5,814 bases of DNA from Erysipelotrichaceae bacterium UBA3379 (lineage in GTDB: Bacteria > Bacillota_I > Bacilli_A > Erysipelotrichales > Coprobacillaceae). The notes below the pieces were generated by a model. The model saw only the letters and a list, made by a program, of their open reading frames with translations, made no database searches and was not told the origin of the DNA. Shown here piece by piece: positions 1 to 4,584 of the stretch. The DNA lies in the NCBI GenBank assembly GCA_002359025.1, contig DEPZ01000017.1, forward strand, positions 1-5,814, written 5' to 3'. Position numbers and translations under genes: made by a program. Positions within the stretch are counted from its first letter, which is position 1, and each line of letters begins with the position of its first letter.

Positions 1-26
1 TGCTCTACCGACTGAGCTATTCAAGC
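1..26 (-). tRNA. tRNA gene, 5' part only (runs off the left edge)
   Basis: Read on the minus strand, the first 26 nt of a tRNA are visible. They are a 7-nt acceptor strand GCTTGAA (26 to 20), the TA of positions 8-9, a D stem GCTC/GAGC (17-14 and 5-2) closing the 8-nt loop AGTCGGTA, and A26 at base 1. The spacing is exactly canonical for a short-D-loop tRNA. The anticodon lies outside the window, so the isoacceptor cannot be read. A GC start at positions 1-2 fits several tRNAs, including some Bacillota tRNA-Thr, but that is only a hint. It has its own promoter (48-76), so it may be the first gene of a tRNA cluster continuing to the left. Confidence 0.9.
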
Positions 27-32
27 GTCTCT

Positions 33-73
33 CATTAGTGCTCATATATAATAGCATACAATAAGCACTAATG
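33..73. repeat. Perfect 10-bp inverted repeat enclosing the tRNA -10 region
   Basis: CATTAGTGCT at 33-42 is the exact reverse complement of AGCACTAATG at 64-73, with 21 nt between. The arms flank the -10 element and the predicted start of the tRNA promoter. A T-rich tract (81-86 and beyond) follows only on the plus-strand side, so it could terminate rightward transcription. For leftward transcripts from the tautomerase gene there is no T-run after the stem, so it is not a standard terminator in the direction of the genes. An operator, an antisense-direction terminator or coincidence are all possible. Confidence 0.6.
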
Positions 74-76
74 CAA
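48..76 (-). promoter_or_regulatory. Sigma-A-type promoter of the tRNA gene with extended -10 and A-tract UP-like element
   Basis: On the minus strand there is a -35 TTGCAT (76-71), a 17-nt spacer, and a -10 TATTAT (53-48) preceded by TGC, giving the extended -10 TGCTATTAT. The predicted start is near 41-42, which leaves a leader of about 15 nt before the mature tRNA 5' end at 26. Immediately upstream (about 79-108) the minus strand carries phased A-tracts that resemble an UP element, as expected for a strong stable-RNA promoter. The -35 matches only three of six consensus bases, so the extended -10 and the A-tracts probably carry the strength. This is inferred from sequence alone. Confidence 0.65.
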
Positions 77-100
77 CATATTTTTTCAATTTTTTTAATT

Positions 101-442
101 TTATTTTAATTCTCCATCTCTACCCCAATGATCATATTCTTCAATAGTTAAATATTGCTCACTTACAGGTATTTTAGTAATACTTTCTACTTCTTTCATC
201 AAAGCTTTTACAAATTTTTGTTTACTTTCTAAATCAAGATGATGGAATAATTGGCATTCAATTTTCATACAATCTGTATCTTTTCCTCTGAAATACATAA
301 TTTGTTTATCTTCAAAATGAAGCATCAAATTCTCTTCAGTTTTATTTGGTAAAAGAGTAATGATTTCTCCTAATTGTTCTTTTAATTTCTTTTCTTGACT
401 TAATGTTAATGTTTTATTTGTAGTAAATGAAATAAATGGCAT
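101..442 (-). CDS. MIF-family protein, phenylpyruvate tautomerase-like
   Basis: A complete 113-aa cytoplasmic protein of the macrophage migration inhibitory factor (MIF) branch of the tautomerase superfamily. Members form trimers and use an N-terminal proline as general base to interconvert keto and enol forms of phenylpyruvate. Visible support: Met-Pro-Phe-Ile at the N-terminus, so Met removal exposes Pro1; a Lys at residue 34 matching the MIF substrate-binding Lys32; a central strand and helix reading NLMLHFEDKQIMYFRG, which lines up with the VHV..DQLMAFGG part of MIF; and an EEYDHWG C-terminal segment matching the YYD...GW region. The length equals the family norm (about 115). The CxxC motif of animal MIF is absent; only Cys58 and Cys63 occur there. 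Its start lies 2 nt after the aminotransferase stop, with a strong AAGGAGG inside that gene's 3' end, so the two are co-expressed. The family call is firm; the substrate is inferred. Confidence 0.82.
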   Translation of the reverse strand: MPFISFTTNKTLTLSQEKKLKEQLGEIITLLPNKTEENLMLHFEDKQIMYFRGKDTDCMKIECQLFHHLDLESKQKFVKALMKEVESITKIPVSEQYLTIEEYDHWGRDGELK

Positions 443-444
443 TT

Positions 445-1644
445 CTATTTTTCCTCCTTATGCATTTTATATGTTAAATCTCCTAAGATTTTAACACCTT
501 TTTTAATTTTTTCATCTGTAGGTGTAGAAAAATTCATTCTAAAACTTTGACATTTTTTACCATCATCATCTAAGAATGCATTTCCTGGCACAACAGCTAC
601 CTTTTGTTCAATAGCCTTTTGAACAAATTCAAGCATATCCACATCATCAGGTAATGTTACCCATATAAACATACCACCTGTTGGATGAGTATATTGAACA
701 TCTGGATGAAAATATTCTTTCATATATGACAACATCAACTCACATTTATTTTTATAAATTTGTCGAATTATATGAATATGTTCTTCCATGTCATAATCAT
801 TTAAATAATGAGCCATAACTTTTTGTGCCCATAAATTTGTATTCACATCATTTGCTTGTTTAGCAACTGTAAATTTTTCTATGATTTCTTTTGGTGCAAT
901 ACAACATGCTACCCTCATACCTGGAGCTATGATTTTAGATAAGCTTGCTGCATAAATAACAACCCCTTTATCATCAAGTGATTTTATTGATTGAATAGGT
1001 TTTCCTTCAAACAATAAATCACCATAAGGATTGTCTTCTAAAATCAATACACCATATTTATATGCAAGTTCTAAGACTTTTTTTCTTGTTTCTAATGACA
1101 TTGTCATTCCAGTAGGATTTTGAAAATTAGGTATCAAATAGATAAACTTCACATTATCATTAGTGACTAGTAAGTTTTCTAATGATTCTAAGTCTAAATC
1201 TCCATTTTTATACTCTACCCCTTTTAATAAGGCACCTACTGATTTAAATGAATTTAAAGCACCTAAGAAACTAGGATTTTCGCAGATAACGATATCTCCT
1301 TCATTACATAGACATTTTGCTGCAAATTCCATAATTTGTTGAGAACCTGAAGTAATCAACACCCTATCATTCTCTTTTGTAACATTTTCATGTCTATTAA
1401 AAAAATGTGTAGCTGCTTCTATCAACTCTTGATCACCTTCAGTAATTCCATATTGAAGAACACTAATAGGATCATCTTTTAGTATTTTTGCTGAAATATC
1501 TTGAATAGCTTGTACAGGAAATGCTTCTGTAGAAGGATTTCCTCCTGCAAAACTCATCATACCTGGTGAGGCAGTTGCTTTTAAAATTTCTCTAATCGCT
1601 GATGCTTTCACACTTTCCATTCTATGACTGAATTTATATTCCAT
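445..1644 (-). CDS. PLP-dependent class I/II aminotransferase (aromatic / 2-aminoadipate transaminase type)
   Basis: A fold-type I PLP aminotransferase, about 399 aa, of the group that includes LysN, ARO8 and the catalytic part of MocR proteins. It moves an amino group between an amino acid and a 2-oxo acid in the cytoplasm. Motifs, counting from the Met at 1644: SGSQQ (about 99-103) for cofactor phosphate contact; PNFQNPTG 172-179 with the Asn that contacts PLP; EDNPYG 203-208 with the Asp for the pyridine nitrogen and Tyr207; SLSK 234-237 with Schiff-base Lys237; Arg244 in APGMR; and FRMNFS with Arg369, which binds the substrate carboxylate. There is no N-terminal winged helix, so it is a free enzyme and not a MocR regulator. 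A Met two codons upstream (1650) is also in frame, but it sits only 3 nt from the Shine-Dalgarno, so 1644 is preferred. It is followed after 2 nt by the tautomerase. Aromatic, branched-chain and 2-aminoadipate substrates cannot be separated by eye. Confidence 0.9.
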   Translation of the reverse strand: MEYKFSHRMESVKASAIREILKATASPGMMSFAGGNPSTEAFPVQAIQDISAKILKDDPISVLQYGITEGDQELIEAATHFFNRHENVTKENDRVLITSGSQQIMEFAAKCLCNEGDIVICENPSFLGALNSFKSVGALLKGVEYKNGDLDLESLENLLVTNDNVKFIYLIPNFQNPTGMTMSLETRKKVLELAYKYGVLILEDNPYGDLLFEGKPIQSIKSLDDKGVVIYAASLSKIIAPGMRVACCIAPKEIIEKFTVAKQANDVNTNLWAQKVMAHYLNDYDMEEHIHIIRQIYKNKCELMLSYMKEYFHPDVQYTHPTGGMFIWVTLPDDVDMLEFVQKAIEQKVAVVPGNAFLDDDGKKCQSFRMNFSTPTDEKIKKGVKILGDLTYKMHKEEK

Positions 1645-1653
1645 ATTCATTCC

Positions 1654-1660
1654 CCTCCTT
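1654..1660 (-). promoter_or_regulatory. Ribosome binding site that decides the aminotransferase start
   Basis: AAGGAGG followed by GG on the minus strand is a near-perfect Shine-Dalgarno. Its last core G (1654) is 9 nt from the ATG at 1644 but only 3 nt from the ATG at 1650. Normal spacing of 5-9 nt therefore favours the internal Met of the Met-Asn-Met start. Confidence 0.75.
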
Positions 1661-1667
1661 TGGCAGA

Positions 1668-1696
1668 ATTATACAACAATTTCATCATAAAATCGA
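1668..1696 (-). promoter_or_regulatory. Probable sigma-A promoter for the aminotransferase-tautomerase pair
   Basis: A perfect -10 TATAAT (1673-1668) lies 17 nt after a weak -35 TCGATT (1696-1691; three of six consensus bases). The expected +1 is the A at 1661, directly next to the Shine-Dalgarno. The mRNA leader would then be about 17 nt to the ATG at 1644. The -35 lies just past the stop codon of the upstream synthetase gene. I see no terminator between that gene and this promoter, so read-through is also possible. Confidence 0.6.
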
Positions 1697-1698
1697 GT

Positions 1699-2766
1699 CT
1701 AAGATATTTTTACATACTCTCTTAATTGTTTTAATTTTTCAATACTTTCTTGTGTAAATATTTCTTCTGGATCACTTGCGCCTTCACTTGCTAACATAAC
1801 TAGTGATATCCATATAAGTACATTATAAATATTAATTACTTTATTATCTTTATAGTTTTCTACTCGCTCTCTTGATAACCATTCAATCTCTTTAAGATGA
1901 CCTTCTACAAAATCATCCAATTCATTTATATAAGTATATCCCATATAATGAAAACGTTGAATTAATCTTGATTGTGATATAAGTTCTGCATCTCTTTCAA
2001 ATTTAAATTGATATTCTGTATGTAATTTTTCTAAAATATCATTTATTTTAGGAGAAGTATTAACATATTGTATTAATGAATTGACATTGATATCTGTTTT
2101 TAATACTTTTTCTATATGAATAATACCTTTATTATATTCATCAACTTCTCTTGCAATCTCTACAAATTCTTCATCTAACAACTCTAATGCAGCTGATAGT
2201 CTTGTTAAACGTCTTCTAATATCCTTAGGTATTTCATATTGAGATTTATATCCTAACCCGTGTTCAATCTCTGCCCATGAATGTTGTAATGTTGTACGTA
2301 TTTGTAATTCAAAGATAATATCTTTGTATTCTGAATATTCAATCAATTGACTTCTTTCATTATTAAACTTTATTAATAAATGTAAAGAATTATATCCAAA
2401 ATCTATTCTATCTTCATAATTCTTTTTACGTTTATCTGTATACTCAATAATATCAAAATTTTCTTTAACACATTCATAAATTCTATCAACATCATCTTCA
2501 AATAAAGTAATAATACGACAAGCAACAACATCAGTAATTTCACTAATATCACTATACTTATTCTTATATGTAATTTTTTTCATTAATGCATTCTCGCTTT
2601 TAATACGAATTGCCATATTAGAAATACGAAAATGATGTGTATCAATAATGCGCTTAAAGATATCTTCAATATCATGTTTCAAAGATCTATATATTTCTTG
2701 ATTATCATGGTATTGTTTGATTATCTTTTTCGCTGAATTATGCATAAAATCACCCCATAGTTTCAT
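1699..2766 (-). CDS. RelA/SpoT synthetase-domain protein, no hydrolase domain, long unknown C-terminus
   Basis: A putative (p)ppGpp synthetase of the stand-alone RelA/SpoT-domain type (COG2357-like), which transfers pyrophosphate from ATP to GDP or GTP. Counting from the Met at 2766 (355 aa), the synthetase motifs appear in order: Arg54-x-Lys56 with downstream lysines; TDVVACRI with metal-binding Asp79 and Arg84; GYNSLH 124-129, whose Tyr normally stacks on the guanine; ELQIRT 153-158 with catalytic Glu153; then WAEIEH 164-169 and GYK 172-174. No N-terminal HD hydrolase domain and no TGS or ACT domain is present. Small synthetases such as RelP/RelQ are about 210-230 aa, so about 170 residues (180-355) are extra. 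They look mostly helical and charged, with one hydrophobic stretch near 311-326 that I do not recognise. Start choice: 2778 lacks a Shine-Dalgarno, 2766 has GAGG 6 nt upstream, and 2745 has GGGGTGAT. It is transcribed alone from its own promoter. A toxSAS-like toxin is an alternative, but no antitoxin gene is adjacent. Confidence 0.83.
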   Translation of the reverse strand: MKLWGDFMHNSAKKIIKQYHDNQEIYRSLKHDIEDIFKRIIDTHHFRISNMAIRIKSENALMKKITYKNKYSDISEITDVVACRIITLFEDDVDRIYECVKENFDIIEYTDKRKKNYEDRIDFGYNSLHLLIKFNNERSQLIEYSEYKDIIFELQIRTTLQHSWAEIEHGLGYKSQYEIPKDIRRRLTRLSAALELLDEEFVEIAREVDEYNKGIIHIEKVLKTDINVNSLIQYVNTSPKINDILEKLHTEYQFKFERDAELISQSRLIQRFHYMGYTYINELDDFVEGHLKEIEWLSRERVENYKDNKVINIYNVLIWISLVMLASEGASDPEEIFTQESIEKLKQLREYVKIS

Positions 2767-2775
2767 TATAGTCCT
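2767..2775 (-). promoter_or_regulatory. Competing ribosome binding sites at the synthetase start
   Basis: Three in-frame ATGs occur at 2778, 2766 and 2745. GAGGA ends a few nt upstream of the ATG at 2766 (GAGG then 6 nt). A second site, GGGGTGAT, lies about 7 nt upstream of the ATG at 2745 and would remove seven more residues. The ATG at 2778 has nothing resembling a Shine-Dalgarno. The conserved domain begins well after all three, so homology cannot choose between 2766 and 2745 by eye. Confidence 0.5.
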
Positions 2776-2809
2776 CATATGTGAAATATTCGTGAACTCT
2801 CTACAATTA

Positions 2810-2818
2810 ATTATAGCA
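2810..2818 (-). promoter_or_regulatory. Extended -10 promoter of the synthetase gene
   Basis: The minus strand reads TGCTATAAT at 2818-2810: a perfect TATAAT with an upstream TGn. No convincing -35 hexamer lies 16-18 nt upstream (that area is the lgt terminator stem, reading CACGTG). It would work as an extended -10 promoter. The expected +1 is near 2801-2803, giving a leader of about 35 nt to the ATG at 2766. Confidence 0.6.
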
Positions 2819-2819
2819 C

Positions 2820-2846
2820 AAAAAAGTCACTACACGTGACTTTCTT
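2820..2846 (-). terminator. Intrinsic terminator of the uvrA-hprK-lgt unit
   Basis: On the minus strand, AAAGTCAC (2843-2836) pairs perfectly with GTGACTTT (2830-2823) around the 5-nt loop GTGTA, and the run of T ends at 2820. G-T and A-T pairs extend the stem base. The lgt stop codon TAG lies at the loop and stem junction (2832-2830), so the terminator is partly coding: the last Lgt codons form its first arm. Confidence 0.85.
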
Positions 2847-3636
2847 GTATATTCTTTCCTTTATAATGTACATAAATGATACCTATGATCCCTGCAATAA
2901 TAAAAGCAATAGAAATAAGTTGTGCTGTTCTTAAAGGACCAATCATCAAACTATCTGTTCTCAATCCCTCTACAAAGAACCTAACAATTCCATAAAGTAC
3001 AAAATAACTAAAGAACTGTACACCCTCATGTTTTGCTAATTTCTTAATCACAAAAATAATAAGTAAAAATGCAATTATATTACCTAAAGACTCATATAAA
3101 AATGTAGGATGATGATAACTACCAACAATAAACATATTTTGAATAATAAAATCTGGTAGGTGAAGTGACTCTAAAAACTGTAAAGATACACTTCCACCAA
3201 ATGCTTCATGATTAAAAAAGTTACCCCATCTACCACACGCTTGAGCAATTAATACACCAGGCATAATCGCATCACCAGCTTGTAAAAAAGGAATATTTCT
3301 TTTCTTAAAAAAGAAATAACTATAAATCAATCCAGCAAAAATTCCACCTTGTATCGCTAATCCTCCATGCCATATAGCAAATATCTCGATAGGATTATTC
3401 ATATACAACTCATCAAACATAAAGATCACATACCAAATACGTGCTCCTATAATTCCAACAAACAACAAAACAATAAAATAATCAGATAATATCTCTTTAT
3501 CATAACCCAATTGTTTAAAACGATATTGACCAAGTAAATAAGCAATACATGCTCCAACTAATATACAGACTGCATACCATTGGATATGTATATTCCCAAT
3601 AGTAACAAAAGTACTAAAATCTTCAAAAAAATGCAT
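2830..3636 (-). CDS. lgt: Prolipoprotein diacylglyceryl transferase
   Basis: A 268-aa polytopic membrane enzyme that transfers the diacylglyceryl group of phosphatidylglycerol to the lipobox cysteine of prolipoproteins, the first step of lipoprotein maturation. About seven hydrophobic segments are visible, starting with the WYAVCILVGACIAYLLG helix. Family motifs in order: HGGLAIQGG from His90; GRWGNFFNHE 135-144, the Lgt signature with Arg136, Asn139, Asn142 and Glu144; YHHPTFLYE 174-182; and RFFVEGLRTDS 219-229 with Glu223, Arg226 and Asp228. Length and start match the family. Its ATG is 2 nt after the hprK stop, and the Shine-Dalgarno is poor (TAAG 8 nt away, AAGAG 12 nt away). Translation therefore probably depends on coupling to hprK. 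It ends inside the terminator hairpin at 2820-2846. Confidence 0.97.
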   Translation of the reverse strand: MHFFEDFSTFVTIGNIHIQWYAVCILVGACIAYLLGQYRFKQLGYDKEILSDYFIVLLFVGIIGARIWYVIFMFDELYMNNPIEIFAIWHGGLAIQGGIFAGLIYSYFFFKKRNIPFLQAGDAIMPGVLIAQACGRWGNFFNHEAFGGSVSLQFLESLHLPDFIIQNMFIVGSYHHPTFLYESLGNIIAFLLIIFVIKKLAKHEGVQFFSYFVLYGIVRFFVEGLRTDSLMIGPLRTAQLISIAFIIAGIIGIIYVHYKGKNIQESHV

Positions 3637-3638
3637 AA

Positions 3639-4571
3639 TTAAGACTTACTCTTAATATTCTCTAATATTCTATTAACAAACTCTTTACTTGAATCAAAAC
3701 CAGAATCTTTTAATTGCATATTCATAACTGCTGCTTCAATAATCGCAGACATACTTCTTCCACCAGTTACTGGGACAACAATTTTAGGAATATCTACTCC
3801 TAAGATATCTTCTGTAACATCATCTTCTTCAGCCCCTATTCTTGTATATTCACGAGAAGGTAGCCATCTATCTAATTGAATAATTAAATCTACACTATTT
3901 TTCTCTAATACAGAAGCAACACCAAACATCTTAGAAACATCTATAACACCTATGCCTCTAATCTCTAATAAATTCTTTAAGACTTGAGGTGCTTTTCCAA
4001 CAATTCCTTGTCCTATATGATATAACTCTACTGCATCATCCGCAATCAATAAATGCCCTCTTTTAATTAACTCTAAAGCAATTTCAGATTTACCAATACC
4101 ACTATCACCCCTAATAACAACACCTTTACCATAGATATTAAGGAAAACACCATGTATAAGTGTTTCAGCTGCCAAAGCAACATCTAAAGAACCTGTCAAA
4201 TCAACAGATACTCTTCCTGTTGCTTGATGTGTTTCAAAGATTGGGAAATTTCTTTTTAAAGCTATATTCTTTAAGATTTCAGGACATTCATACCCTTTTG
4301 CTATAATGATGCATGGTGTTTCATCATTCGCAAGCTTAGAGAAACAAGCAAGTTGGGATTCCTTGCTCATTTCCTTAACAAATGCCATTTCTTTTTCACC
4401 AAATAAAATAATTCTTCTAAAATCAGTATGTTTAAAAAATCCTGCCAATTCAAAACCAGGTCTATTTAAATCAGCTACAAAGACTTCTCTTTCTAAAGAC
4501 TCTTCGTCTCCAGAAATTTGTTGAAATGAAGGTGACTTCAATAATTCCTTTAACTTGATTGATTTACTCAT
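3639..4571 (-). CDS. hprK: HPr kinase/phosphorylase
   Basis: A bifunctional 310-aa cytoplasmic enzyme that phosphorylates HPr of the PTS on Ser46 and removes that phosphate by phosphorolysis. It sets carbon catabolite control through CcpA in Bacillota. The N-terminal regulatory domain covers about residues 1-125. The C-terminal catalytic domain shows His140 (IHG), the Walker A GDSGIGKS 155-162 with Lys161, LIADDAVE with Asp178 and Asp179, the family signature LLEIRGIGVIDVSKMFG 201-217 with Glu204, and Arg244. The length is the family norm. The conserved C-terminal loop that usually reads like PVRPGRNLA is VPVTGGRSMS here (266-275), a mild deviation. It is preceded by uvrA and followed after 2 nt by lgt, a common Bacillota arrangement. 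The start has AGGAGG (4583-4578) 6 nt upstream, overlapping the uvrA stop. Confidence 0.97.
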   Translation of the reverse strand: MSKSIKLKELLKSPSFQQISGDEESLEREVFVADLNRPGFELAGFFKHTDFRRIILFGEKEMAFVKEMSKESQLACFSKLANDETPCIIIAKGYECPEILKNIALKRNFPIFETHQATGRVSVDLTGSLDVALAAETLIHGVFLNIYGKGVVIRGDSGIGKSEIALELIKRGHLLIADDAVELYHIGQGIVGKAPQVLKNLLEIRGIGVIDVSKMFGVASVLEKNSVDLIIQLDRWLPSREYTRIGAEEDDVTEDILGVDIPKIVVPVTGGRSMSAIIEAAVMNMQLKDSGFDSSKEFVNRILENIKSKS

Positions 4572-4577
4572 ATTTAT

Positions 4578-4584
4578 CCTCCTA
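4578..4584 (-). promoter_or_regulatory. hprK ribosome binding site fused to the uvrA stop codon
   Basis: The minus strand reads TAGGAGG at 4584-4578. The first three bases are the uvrA stop codon TAG and AGGAGG is the hprK Shine-Dalgarno, with 6 nt to the ATG at 4571. Ribosomes finishing uvrA end on the site that loads hprK, which suggests coupled translation. Confidence 0.85.

Noticed and set aside
1689..1710. Weak inverted repeat (AAAAT.TC / GATTTT) at the synthetase stop as a terminator
   Set aside because: The stem has one GC pair and a bulge, overlaps the stop codon and is not followed by a proper T-run, so it is unlikely to terminate.
1949..1962. cre-like sequence TGAAAACGTTGAAT
   Set aside because: It matches most of the CcpA site but misses the last two conserved bases and lies deep inside the synthetase coding region, away from any promoter.
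4306..4524. Plus-strand open frame of about 72 codons inside hprK
   Set aside because: It lies wholly antisense to the strongly conserved hprK frame, has no ribosome binding site I can defend, and its translation resembles no family.
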